Part shown: positions 12,616-24,402 of the stretch, in pieces
Numbering within the stretch: the stretch's first letter is position 1
How the letters are laid out: every line of letters starts with the position of its first letter
The notes under the pieces: model-generated
What the model was told of the DNA's origin: nothing
Database searches by the model: none
What the model saw: only the letters and a program-made list of their open reading frames with translations
From: Meloidogyne chitwoodi
Lineage: Eukaryota; Nematoda; Chromadorea; Rhabditida; Meloidogynidae
Direction of reading: 5' to 3'
DNA: 64,000 nt
Assembly (NCBI GenBank): GCA_015183035.1
Contig: JACZZP010000008.1
Coordinates: forward strand, 1,612,001-1,676,000
Program-made: the position numbers and the translations under genes

Positions 12616-14498
12616 TTAAAGTTCCATTGTACCACTTTCCAAATCTCCCATCAAGTCTTTATGATAGTGCCATTCATTATTTTTAGTCCCATCATAGGCA
12701 TTCTTCAGTAGAGTTTTACAGCCTTGCTTCAATCGAGTTGTGACATTAACTACCTTAAATTTAAATTAAATTTTAGAAGAAAAATTACTACAACTTACAT
12801 CAGTTTTTAATACTTTCAGTTGATTTTCATCCATTGCTTTAATATCACTCTGCTCCAAAAGGCTAGATAATTCTTCTGTTGGTAATTCAACATATTGCTG
12901 ATTATCAACAAACATGAGAGATGTACTATCATCTTTGAGAAAATAAGCAAGAGCGTAGCTAAATTGAAGAACTCTTCGAGATGTACCCAAAGCATCAACG
13001 GCATCTTTAATGAAGACAGCCTCAAGGAAAGACCCTTTAGATCGCGTTTGATACTGTTTCATTTTTTCTTGTAATTGTTGACGAAACTGAAGATTAGAAA
13101 ATTTAAAATTAAATTTAAAAAATAATGAAATACCTTGTGTTCAAATTTCAAGCTTTGTTCATGGTTTGCATAGCGGCCAGCGAAGAAAATGAAACGCTCT
13201 GCATTCAGTTTACTCGTTTGTTTATCCTTTTGTTTTTTATCCACAGTCGACCCAAGTTTCTTAGCCATATCCCCATTTCCTTCAAAACGATTGCATCGGT
13301 AAGGGGATGCCGCAGCATGCATTTTCCAATCTCCCAAACTTAAAATGTTCGAGTTAAAAAATTCAAAAAATCTTAAGTTACCAAATCCAACAAAATTGAT
13401 ATAAACAAGCTGGTGTCGTACAAGACATATGATTACATCCTTTATTCTTCTCAATAGGAACCTATTTTAAAAATATTAATAAGGTTGGGTATTAATATTA
13501 AAAATCTCGCCTTGCATTTTGGACAAGGTTTTGTGTTTGAATGGATCCAAGAAAGATTTTGATGGTCTGCAGTAATTGATCTCATCCAAATTGCTAACAA
13601 TTCACAATTAATTGGCTCATGCCAACAAAGACCACAATCAGAGCAATAAATATTACCACATTTACAAACAACACGTGAAGATTCGCTCCAGATTTGAGTA
13701 AGAGAATAAAGAGTACAACCAACGCCTGGACAAGGTTTAATCTTTGAGTTACACTAAAGAAACAAATGTTACATAACCTCTCATGTTTGGGAATTTATAA
13801 TTAAAATGTTCACAAGACATTTAATATTTTAATTTACCATAACATATCGTTGAGCTTCTTGACGTCGAAATTGAGCCTTAACGTTTACATCCTTGCATAG
13901 TCTAAATGCTGTAAGACGGTCCAGAAGAATGGTGCACTTCGTTTCTGGGCATTGTATTACGCTAGAAAATAGTTGACAATATAAAACAAAATCTTTTAAA
14001 TGTTTTTACCAAGTATTCTCACCAACAACTTTTTGCCGAATATATGCGTCCCAACACTCAGCACAGAAGAGATGAGAACAATTCAATCCTTGAACTGATA
14101 TGTGTTCGTCATCACAGAGAATACATCTGCCTTTGGAAGAGTAACGCTCTTTAGGATCTGAATCCGCGGGATTTTCAGGGTCGTAAGCACCACAGAACTT
14201 TGCAGGAATCTTATAGCCAGCATTAATGTATCTGGCGAAACAAAAATCATTCAAAGTTATCTTTTGTTTTCACTCACTTAAGCGCTGCGCTATCACAAGA
14301 CCATTTGCATTCTTGTAACAACGCCCAACAAATTGGAAAAGGCTTCTTAATAGTCTCTTGCAATGAATTAGCGATCTTTTCCATCCTATCTTGGAGATTG
14401 TCAACTGTTAGTATTTCGATCTAAAAATAAATTCTAATGTAATTAAAATATATTAAACCTACGTCAGCATTTGGATCTGAATCCGCCGGAGGAGACAT
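12616..14498 (-). CDS. Ariadne-type RBR E3 ubiquitin ligase
   Basis: RING-between-RING ligases pass ubiquitin from an E2 through a cysteine in RING2. In order I see an N-terminal UBA-like region (DNLQDRMEKIANSLQETI), RING1 (CILCDDEHISVQGLNCSHLF then CAECW), an IBR (CPGVGCTLYSLTQ, CKCGNIYCSDCGLCWHEPINC), and RING2 (CPKCKVPIEKNKGCNHMSC, then FCWICLGDWKMH) with the catalytic Cys present in GCNHMSC. A C-terminal Ariadne domain follows (RFIFFAGRYANHEQSLKFEH, LQFSYALAYFLKDD). The junction inside CPKCK|VPIEK needs a GC donor (13509-13510). The start at 14498 (MSPPADSDPNAD) is the first in-frame Met; an upstream 5' exon cannot be excluded because Ariadne proteins usually have a longer acidic N-terminus. 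Confidence 0.88.
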
Positions 14499-14868
14499 GA
14501 GTGTAAAGGGTAAATGGCCACGAGATAAGTAAGAGAACCAACTTGCATGAGTTGAATAAGGTGTTCTAAGTTAATCATTTTTGTTTTTATAGTAATTTGC
14601 AGACGTCTAAAACCACCAAAATGAAATAAATAAAAGTTTAACATAGGGACCAGAAGAATTACTTAAAAAGATTCTCGTCCTGTTGCTTATCAACAAAAAT
14701 ATATCTTCCATTTAATTAAACTAGACATTCTAAAATCTAACTAGTTCTTGTTGCGTGAAATTTACAATCATTGAACATTTTGTTATTGACCATTTTATAA
14801 TTTTTCTTGTTGCTGGCCCTTCTTCCTATCTTTATGAAAGTCAATAGAACTAGAGTTGTAATAAAAAA
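14499..14868. other. Divergent intergenic region
   Basis: 370 bp between the Ariadne gene (-) and the HEPN-like gene (+), probably carrying both promoters. An open frame on the minus strand across 14459-14644 overlaps the Ariadne 5' end in another frame and shows no family signal. Confidence 0.4.
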
Positions 14869-16087
14869 ATGAGGTCACCATTAAATCGTCGTAAGACTCC
14901 AGTTGGCCAGACTCAAGTATCCTCTTTTCAAAATAGCGTTAAATAAATGGAGATGAAAGAAAATAACAAAATTTGTTAAATTCTTGGGAATTTTTTAGTA
15001 CATTTGTTACTTTTTGTCGTTAAGTTTTTTGTGTTGTTATTTGTGATACAATTTGTTTAAGTATTCTTTCATAACCATATACATATTTGTTATTTTTTTA
15101 ATTTTAGAACAAAAAGGAATTTGTTTCTTTAAAAGATCATTCTGATGAAGTACCTTATTGACTCTTCACTTAAAATGCTTTCTATGCGAAATGTTTTTTA
15201 CAAAGGTCTCGTGTTTAATTGTGGCTTTGGCACAACCAATTTTATTTCAAATGATAAAATTCAGAAGGTTTTTTACTTAATGCCATGCCCTAGTTTTAAA
15301 TTTTATGTAAGGTTAAGTCGGATGTTCAACTTAACCTAATTAAAATAACGAAATTAACGTTTACATTTATTTAGTAAACGTTTTGTTTTTTCATTTCATA
15401 TATAGCTTCATTTTTAGTCTTTTAAGAAGTATAATTCAAAAGTCTTTTTCGATGCTGCCCGTAATTACATTAAGGCTGATGACAGCATCCAGGCTTCGGA
15501 GAAGGTATTAGAATAGTTTTTTTTATTTTCAAATGCTTTTAGCTTTGGGGGTGCATTTCCTCGGTGGTTAAAGAGAAATATGCAGAACTTGGAATTTCGA
15601 TTGAAAACCATGTTACTTCCAGGGCTCTTTGTTTATTCGCTGTCAAATTTCATCACGATGCAGACTGTCACTCAAAACTCACGAGTGCATTCCGCCTAGG
15701 AGAGAAGTTCGTTTTTATCACAAATTTTTATTTTATTATAATCAATTTTGACAACAGCTTTTTAATAATTTAAATTTTTTCAGTGCGCATAGGTCTTTCT
15801 ATCGTATTGGTTTGGGAGAAGAAGAATTGTTACAGTGTTACAAAGCTGCAAAGTTTTTTATGGAGCATTACCCAGAAATTCCATCGGCTGTTCTCGAAGA
15901 GGCCTTGCAACCATATATCCATAAAATTATTAAGACTTCAGCAGATGATTATCTTCACAGCATCAAGTTCCATGAAAAAGAAACTGAGGAGGAATTTCAC
16001 AATATTATATATAGGCTTCGTTACATTGCGACTACCCGCCGCAGTCTTAAGGAAGAAGTTATTGATTCTTTTGATATTATGTTTTGA
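14869..16087 (+). CDS. HEPN/PaREP1-like domain protein
   Basis: The core reads YIKADDSIQASEKLWGCISS and continues VVKEKYAELGI, then AHRSFYRIGLGEEELLQCYK and AAKFFMEHYPEI. The QASEKLWG helix and spacing resemble the PaREP1 branch of the HEPN superfamily, best known from archaea. HEPN proteins are small helical bundles often linked to RNA cleavage or nucleotide-transferase partners; whether this one is catalytic is unknown. The 3' exons (from 15421) are firm. Two 5' models fit: a short exon at 14869 (MRSPLNRRKTPVGQTQ) spliced to 15109-15148 and then to 15421, or a start at 15145 (MKYLIDSSLKML) spliced to 15421. Both keep the frame. Confidence 0.6.
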
Positions 16088-16343
16088 TTGATTTATTTTC
16101 CGAATATGATCTCGCATAATCGCATATTATATAGATAATATATTAAATAAATATTGTTTTATTTTTTATGTTTGATTTAAGCTTTATTTTTGCATCTGAT
16201 ATTTTTCAGATTTTCACTGATTTTATTTAGCTTTGTATATGTGTAGGACTGGTTACAATTGAGAACCGTTTGTCGTCCTTTTTGAAATTTTACTTCATGC
16301 TTTTTAACATACGAAAAATTTCATTTATAGAAAAATAGAGTAA

Positions 16344-17641
16344 ATGAGTACTGAACTTTATATCTTATTATTATTCTTATTTCTACTATTTTTGGCATTA
16401 ACTTTGTTGATAAGGTTATATATCTAATAATGATTCAAATAAAAATTTAGTATTGCACTCTTAACTCCATGGACTCTTCGTGTTAAATCATACTTTTATA
16501 AAAGACGTTATTCCTTTACAATATATGGGATTTCAAGTATTCCGTTCTATGGCTTATTTGTCGAAGATTCCAATAGTCAACGTGGTTTTCGACGAACAGA
16601 ACCAGAGATTTATTTGACTTTGGTTATCCCTGCATTTAATGAAGAAGTTTTTAGAATATTTTTTAAATATTTTTTATTTTTCTTAAGCTTCGATTGCCAA
16701 AGATGATGGACGAATGTTTGGAATATTTAAATCTAAGAGCTGAAAATTCTTCGGAGTTCACGTTTGAAGTAATTTTAAATTTATTTTAAATTTATTGGTT
16801 TTTATATTTGCTGGTTATTATTGTTGATGATGGAAGTACTGATGCAACTGTAGGTGATAATTTGATTTAAATTTCTTCCAAAATTTCCATTTTAAATAAT
16901 TTTTAAATGTAGATATTGCTCATCGTTATGCCAAACAACAGAAGCAAGATAATCCTATATATGTACTTAAACTTGCTGAAAACATCGGGAAAGGCGGGTC
17001 AGTTCGTGCGGGCGTTCTCTGTGCTAGAGGTCGTTTCATTTTATTTTCTGATGCGGATGGTGCTACTCGTTTTTCTGATTTTTCAAAGTTAGAGAAGGAA
17101 ATGATAACTCTTTGTAATGGTCAAGAAGAGAAAAATAAGAGAGAAGCTTCAATTGATTGGACACATCCTGCATTAGTTGTTGGTTCACGAGCCCATTTGG
17201 CGGAAGATGCGATTGCTAAACGGTCATTTTTAAGGACACTATTGATGCTGGCATTTCATGCAATGGTTTATTTTTGATATTTTGTGATAATATTTAATTA
17301 ATAGGTTTGGATCTTCACAGTTCGGTCTGTTCGTGATACACAATGTGGTTTTAAATTATTTAGGTAAATTATTTTTTTTGCAATAAATATGTTTTTTGTT
17401 TTTCAGTCGTGCTGCCGCGGCCAAATTATTTTCCCAACAACGCATTGAAAAATGGGCTTTTGATGTAGAGCTCATTTATTTGGCTGAAAAATTAAATTTT
17501 TCTATTGCTGAGGTTGCTGTTCAATGGGAGGAAATTGATGGCTCGAAACTTACGCCTCTTTTGGCAGGAATTCAAATGGGAAGAGATATTCTATTGTTGT
17601 GGTTTCGATATACTTTTGGTCTTTGGACAATTTCTCAATAG
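16344..17641 (+). CDS. ALG5: Dolichyl-phosphate beta-glucosyltransferase
   Basis: Transfers glucose from UDP-Glc to dolichyl phosphate at the ER membrane, supplying Dol-P-Glc for N-glycan precursor assembly. A hydrophobic N-terminal anchor (LYILLLFLFLLFLALTLLI) precedes a GT2 domain: LTLVIPAFNEE, FEVIIVDDGSTDAT, ENIGKGGSVRAGVLCARG, FSDADGATRFSDF, RSVRDTQCGFKLFSR and EKWAFDVELIYLAEKL, ending IQMGRDILLLWFRYTFG. The length fits the family. One junction is abnormal: the intron inside FE|VIIVDDG (16769-16813) ends in TG rather than AG, and the next AG at 16836 would shift the frame. Confidence 0.92.
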
Positions 17642-18032
17642 TAAATTGAGATATACTTTTTAAAAATGTTTATTTCTTGAATTTTATATTCACTTATGGC
17701 CTATTTTATACCTAAATATTTTATTTTTTCTCTTGGGCGTAATAAGGAATTTTTTGAATATTTGAATTTTTTTACACCATATTTTTTTATTTATGAGATT
17801 TAAAAATAAAGAAAATTTCTTTCAATTATACCTATTTTTTACTTTTTGAAAATGAATGCCTCTTTTTTCTTTTAAACGCCCTTGTTTTTTTACATAAAAG
17901 AATTATATATTTTTATTAAAATAAAGCTTTAATTTGTGTATTTTAAACATTTTATGATTTAAAGTTCAATTTTATTTTTAAATATAATAATTTTTGATTT
18001 TATGATACATAAATTTATTAAATTTAAAAGAT
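17642..18032. other. Intergenic
   Basis: 391 bp of AT-rich spacer between ALG5 and POLR1C on the same strand; the spacing is compatible with an operon. No other feature seen. Confidence 0.4.
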
Positions 18033-19576
18033 ATGGACTCAGGAAAGAAAAAAGCTAAAGGAAAGGCAAAAGATTCAGTTGATGACTCGGAAGTATATTT
18101 GAGAAATATAAAAGATGAAATTATGTCACTTGAGGAAGAAGAGGTTATTAATGTAAGCTGTTAAATTTTTTAAATTTAAAATTAATAAAATTCTTTTAGA
18201 CCTTCGATCCTCTGCCTTTTGCTGACGGTCAATGGAGTATTGATGGATATTGCAGCCAAATTCGTTTGTCCGTTATATCCCAAAGCGTTGATAGGTTGGA
18301 TCTAAGCTTTGATTTGATTAAGGTTGAGGCACCCATTGCAAACTCTTTGAGACGTGTATTGATTGCTGAGGTTGTTAAAAATATTTTTGTATTAAAATAA
18401 ATCTTAAGGTTCCAACTATTGCTATTGAAAAAGTTTTTCTTTATCAAAATACTTCTTGTATACAAGTTTGTGAATATTTGTGTACATGTTTTATGTTTTA
18501 ATTATAATTTTATGATGAGGTTCTTTGTCATCGTCTTGGCTTAATTCCTATTTATGCTGATCCGACAAAATTTGCATTTCCATTTGTCAGCACTATAGAT
18601 GGAAAACAAATAAATACAGATATTTTAGATGAAGAACCGGCTGGGGATGCGAAAAGAAATTTAATATTTAATTTACATGCTGTTTGTCCTAGGTTTTTTT
18701 AAATTATTTTGTGTTGATTTTTTGATATTAAACAGTTCCAAAGATGAAAATGTTAAAAAGAAAAGAGCCACAAAAAGCGATGGCAGTGATTTGGGTGATG
18801 GCTGTATTAGAGAAACAGGAGATAGTGGTAATTGGGTGCTTTACACAAGTGCCTTTAAATGGGTGCCTATTAGTTCTCAACGAACGCTGTTTAGCACAGA
18901 TCCACCTAGAATGGTGCATAAGGATATTATTTTAGCAAAGTTAAGGCCAGGACAGGAAATTGAAGCAAGGTTAATTTTTTAAATTAAAAATGATTTTTTT
19001 TTAATTTTTAGGTGTCATTGTGTTAAAGGAATTGGCCGAGACCATGCAAAATTCTCTCCTGTTGCCACAGCCACATATAGAATGTTACCTCAAATTAAAT
19101 TGAAAAAGAAAAATTTTACAGATGATCAAGCAAAAAGACTACAGTCTAGTTTTTCCAATGGTGTTATTGGAAGGGATGAAAAAGGAAGAGGTTTAAATTA
19201 ATTTTTAAATTCTTTGTAAATATTTGAATATTTTCAAGTTTATGTTAAAGATGCACGCTCTGATACTTCAAGTCGAAATATTTTTATGCACGACGATTTA
19301 AAAGATGTTGTTGAAATGACTAAGGATAAGACACATTTTATTTGTTAGTTTATTAGTACTTTTTAATTATAATAATATGTAGTTATTTGTCTTCGTTCTC
19401 TGACTGAAACTGATTTTTATTTTTTAGGAAAATAATTGAATTAATTTTTAGTTACCGTTGAATCTACTGGAGCAATGCAAGCACATCAATTAGTCACTGA
19501 AGCTTGCGAAATAATGAAGGACAAGGTTGATTATCTACGTAAACAATTGGAGGGAAAGCTCTCTATGATTTGTTGA
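18033..19576 (+). CDS. POLR1C: DNA-directed RNA polymerases I and III subunit RPAC1
   Basis: The alpha-like subunit shared by Pol I and Pol III; it pairs with RPAC2 during polymerase assembly. The N-terminus is Lys-rich ([14 protein letters not shown]). The alpha-motif signature is present: [20 protein letters not shown], then [20 protein letters not shown] and IPIYADP. Later blocks include [31 protein letters not shown] and [20 protein letters not shown], and the C-terminus ends [19 protein letters not shown]. The intron after NTSCIQ (donor 18466) lacks an AG where the conserved DE should begin; the intron would end in AT at 18512-18513. The next AG, six bases on, keeps frame but deletes the conserved Asp-Glu. 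Other introns are GT-AG. Confidence 0.93.
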
Positions 19577-19837
19577 TTTTATATTGTTTTTAAAAACTTC
19601 TATTTTTGTTTAAATTTATTATCGTTTTTTTTAATTTTATTCAATTTCTTTATAGATGATGATATTTATTATATTTATAAATTAGGAAGTAAATTTCATA
19701 TAAAACATTCCACGTTGCAAATATATTTTTATTGCTTTTATGCCCATTTAAAAAACTTTTTAGCATCCAAGAAATAATCATTTTTATTTACAATTAATAT
19801 ATTCAGTTGACTTATTTTTAACATATAATTTATTCAA

Positions 19838-22187
19838 ATGACTTCATTATTATCTTCACGTCCTCTTAATTATGGTACTTCAGGATTTCGGTCGAAAGCT
19901 GATGAACAGCTACAATTAATTGTTTATCGTGCTGCTTTCTATGCCGCTATTAGGGCAAAGTAAAAATATTTTTAAATTTATTAATGTTAAATAAGTATTT
20001 TTATTTCAGAAAATTAGGTAAAGCAGTTGGAATAATGATCACTGCTTCACATAATCCAGCATGTGACAATGGACTAAAACTTGTTGACCCTAGTGGGAAA
20101 ATGTTAGCCATGGAGTGCGAGAAAGAATTGACTAAAATTGCTAATGGCACTGAACAAGAGTTTGGGATTTTTCGAGATGAGATGGTAATCTATTTATTTA
20201 ATTTAAAAGTATTTTCGTTTAAATATGTTTTAAATAATTTTTATTTAAGAATAATAAGTTATAATTTATAGATTCAACTTATTAAAAATAATGAAGAAAA
20301 GGACAACATTATTCCTATGATAGTTATAGCAACAGACACACGTCCTTCCTCTTCTACACTTTATGAAGAAGCAGTTAAAGGAATTAAATTGTTAGGCACA
20401 AATGTGGAAATTAAATATTTTGGTTAATTATTTAATTTTTATTTAAATTTAATAATTCTTTTATAGAACATCATACAACACCACAGCTTCATTATATTGT
20501 TAGAGCAATAAATAATCATCAACCTATTGATGATTATATTCAACAATTTTGTAAAGCCTTGAAAAAATCTCATAAAGTAAATTTTATAAATTTTCATCTT
20601 TGTAAATTTATTTAAACAATTTTAGTTTTGTGACAATAAATTTAAATCAAGTCCTCTCTTTTTGGATTGTGCTAATGGAGTTGGAGCTCTTTGGATAGAA
20701 AAATATTTGGAAAATAATGGATTTGTTTGTAAGAAGGATTGTGATAAGAAGGAAATTGATAATTTAAATGAAGATATAATTTTAGTTAATTTATTTAATA
20801 CAAACACAAATGAAGGAGAATTGCTCAATAATGGGGTAATTTTTAATATAAAATAAATAGAGAATTTTTAATAAAAATATAATCAAATTGGATTTTAAAT
20901 TTTTGAAAAATTAATTTATTCAAAGTTTTAAAAAAAATATTTTAATTAAGTGTGGTGCTGATTTTGTAAAAATAAATACTCATTTGCCTGCTAATTTCCC
21001 ATCAGATTTGGCTAATGGCACTCGTTGTGCTTCTTTTGATGGAGATGCAGATCGTTTAATTTATTTCTATCCAAATATTGAAGGAGGTAAAAATAATATT
21101 TCTCTTCTTGATGGAGATCATATTTGTGCACTTTTTGCTAAATTTGTTAACGAGGTTATTTTTTAATAAATTAATTAAAAATATTTAAAAAAATATTTTT
21201 AGCAATTAAATGAAGCAAAATCTCTCGGTCAATCAATTTCTTTGACTTTTGGTGTTGTACAGACTGCCTATGCTAATGGAAATTCTACTCGTTATTTTAC
21301 AAATAAATTGGTTTGAATTAATTTATTTATCTTTTAAATAAAAATTAGAGAATATATTTTTAGAATATAAAACCATTACTTACTAAAACTGGAACTAAAT
21401 ATTTGGAAGAAGCTGCTCAAAAATTTGATATTGGTATTTATTTTGAAGCAAATGGTCATGGCACTGCTTATTTTAGTGACAAATTCCATAAATTAATTAA
21501 AGAGTTTAATGAAGAAAAGTAAAAAAATAAAAAGAGTTTTTAATAAAAAAATTATTTTAAGAGAGAAACCTCCACGCTATATTCAATTATTAGCGCTTTT
21601 CTCACAACTTGTTAATGAGGTTTATTATTTTTAAAAATTTTTAAACTTTTTTTTAATTACATTTTACAATTATATATTTTTTCCAATAATTTTATTTTTC
21701 TAAATAAAAATTAAATTAGGTTGATGGTGATGCAATTGCTGATTTAATGACTGTTGAATTTTTGCTTCGTTATTTCCAATGGTCTATCCAAGATTGGGAA
21801 AAGAATACTTACAATAATTCTCCCAGTTTTCAAATTAAAGTACCAGTAGGTTTATTTTTTAATTAAATTAAAAATTATTTTAAAAAATTTTAAGGTGCCT
21901 AATCGGAATTTTTTTGTTACTCCTGAGGACAATGAAACTCAATTACTTGAGCCTATTGGAATGCAACAAAAGATTAATGAATGCGTTGAACGATTTTCAA
22001 GTGCTAGAGCATTTATTAGGTATTTTTTTAAATCTAAAAAAATTAATTTATTTTAAAATTAAAAAGACCTTCTGGAACTGAGCAAATTGTTCGTATATAT
22101 TCTGAAGCAGATTCAATAGAGAATGCAAAACAACTGGCTAATGAGTTGGAGAAATTAGTGAAAGAAGAAACCTTAAAATCTGAATAA
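19838..22187 (+). CDS. PGM3: Phosphoacetylglucosamine mutase
   Basis: Interconverts GlcNAc-6-P and GlcNAc-1-P on the way to UDP-GlcNAc, needed for chitin, N-glycans and O-GlcNAc. The order of motifs is typical: [11 protein letters not shown], the phosphoserine loop [42 protein letters not shown], the metal-binding loop [29 protein letters not shown], and the C-terminal phosphate-binding [15 protein letters not shown]. About eleven exons, all GT-AG, with start [16 protein letters not shown]. It lies 261 bp after POLR1C and 229 bp before the RPAP1-like gene on the same strand. Together with ALG5 nearby it makes a glycosylation-related pair within the cluster. Confidence 0.95.
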
Positions 22188-22416
22188 AATATTAATTAAA
22201 TATTTCCTTTTTTTCAGTCTGACTGTGCCTTTTTTTAAATATCTAAATAATTTGTGACTTTCTTTTTTATTTTCTACCTTTTTTATATTTAAATAATTAA
22301 AATGTTTTTTTTTGTTATACATAGTATTTGTTTATTTTTTGACAAAACCGTATAATTATTTTAAGAAAATTATATTTAATTTTTTTTATTTAATTAATTT
22401 AAATATTTTTTTATAA

Positions 22417-24402
22417 ATGCCAACACAAAAATCTGTTCGATTTGATTTGAGCGAATTACAAGCACAAATAAAAGAAGAACAACAAAATGTTCTTTTTAAT
22501 ATAACTGTAAGTTAAAATTAAAATAAAATATAATTATTTTTAATTTTTAAGGAACGTTTTCCAGGATTTTTTGAAATACCGGAAAGATGTATTCCTTTTG
22601 AATTTGATGATAAAAATAAAATTGAAAATACAGGCTTTCCTAAAATTTATAAAAATGTTTTTAATGAAGAAAAGGAAGAAAGTTGTTCAAAAATAGAAAA
22701 AAAAGAAGATTCTACTCAAATTTTTTATAAAAAAGGACAAAAAAGCCTTTTTGCTAAATATTTTGATAATAAAGAAAAAATAAATAATTCATCCAATATT
22801 TTATTAAATAATAAAAAAGAAGAGAAAAATGAAAAAGAAAAAATTATTTTAGATAAAATAAAAAATTTAGAAATTATAGGATTAGCTGAGAAAATAAAAG
22901 AAGAAAAAAGTTTAAATGATAGTGGAAGTGGTACACATTTAGCAATGGTAATTAATTTATTTTAATTTAATTTTTAAAAATAATTAAAAAAGGATCCTGT
23001 TCAAATGGATTTAGCTGTTAAATGTATGCAAAATATTGTTCCACGAAAAGAACAACAAATATTAAAAATTTTTGAAAATTTTTCAAATAAAAAATATTCT
23101 TCTAATGAACTTAATATTAATGAAAATGTTGAACAAAAATATATTCGAATGGCCTATGAGAAATTAGAAGAAATTCGTTCGCTGTATCTTGAACAAATGT
23201 ATTTTTTTAAAAACAAAAATAATTAAATTAAAAATAAATTTATAAAAATAGTGAAGATACAAAAACTGGTCATCGAACATGGATTTTTGCAAAAGGAATT
23301 ATTGACGTTTTTGCTAATGAAGCTTGGATTTTGGTTTTCTTTTTAAATATTATTTATTTTTAAATTTATTTTTTAATTTTTGGATTCCAATTCGTAAAGT
23401 TTTGGATGCTATAAATCAACGAGGGTAAATAAAATTAAAAAAATTATTTATTTTTAAAAGTTTATTTTAAATAAAGTTCAATTACTACAGCTACATCAGA
23501 TGATTTAGAGATTATTAGTCTTTGTTTACTTTGGACAGTTGCATTGTTTTTAGAAAAGCCAACTCTTTTTAAAGCTTTGACTGCTGTTAATGCCTTTTTC
23601 TGTAGACTTTCAGAAATATTTTTAATTGGTAATTAATTAATTATTTTTAAAATAATTAAAAATAATAAAAATTTCATTTAAGGTCCAGAAGTCTTTAATA
23701 ATGAAATGATTAATGAATTAATTGAAATTATTATAAATAAATTTATTATTGAAGCTGCACATAAAAGAATGCTTAAATTCCAAATTGATGATAAAATAGC
23801 AAGATTAGATGCTTTTATGCCTTTGTAAATATTTAATATTATTTTAATTTAAATTAATTTTTAAAGTTTTATTGATTTACTTCAACGTTTTGAAGAATTT
23901 TCAAATGGAAACTTTAATTTTGCTTCAATATTACTTTTATTTGTTTATTTAAATAATTCTCCTAAAATTAATTTATTAAAAATGGCACAAGCACTTTGGT
24001 CAACACAAAGGAATATTGTACGTCAAATTACTCTTCCCACTACAAATAAATGTGTGGTAAGAGAATATAAAAATATTTTTAATAAAATTTAATTAGTAAT
24101 TTTATTAAAGAATATTTTAATAAAGTTTATTAATTTAAAATTAATTTTTAAAAAATAATATAAAAAATTCCCAATTTTTTAAGGAAATTATATTAAATAA
24201 TTTTAATAATGAAAATATTCTTCAAGAAGAGAATGAAGAAGATGATTATTTAAATACTTATTTAGAAGAAGAAAAAAACAAATTACTGTCTTTATATTTA
24301 ATTAATTTAAATAATAAAGTAATTACAAAAGAAAGAAATCCAGCTATTTATTTAATTGTTACAACTCATTTAGAGCTTCTTAAGAAGAAAAAGAAAAATT
24401 AA
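22417..24402 (+). CDS. RPAP1-like protein (RNA polymerase II-associated protein 1)
   Basis: RPAP1 proteins help assemble or import RNA polymerase II. The assignment rests mainly on the C-terminal region: LKMAQALWSTQRNIVRQITL and then KLLSLYLINLNNKVITKERN followed by AIYLIVTTHLELL, which parallels the RPAP1 C-terminus in order and spacing. TWIFAKGIIDVFANEAW and DAINQRGSITTATSDDLEII agree with a helical-repeat protein. The N-terminal part (MPTQKSVRFDLSELQAQ) and the central Lys/Glu-rich stretch are poorly conserved, and the protein is much shorter than vertebrate RPAP1. One junction has no usable AG: EAW|IPIRKVL (donor 23334 or a cut inside the direct repeat TTGGATT). This is a moderate-confidence name. 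Confidence 0.55.

Noticed and set aside
14459..14644. Minus-strand frame beginning MLNFYLFHFGGF as the N-terminus of the Ariadne gene
   Set aside because: It is in a different frame from the Ariadne exon (MSPPADSDPNAD) and meets a stop at the exon end.
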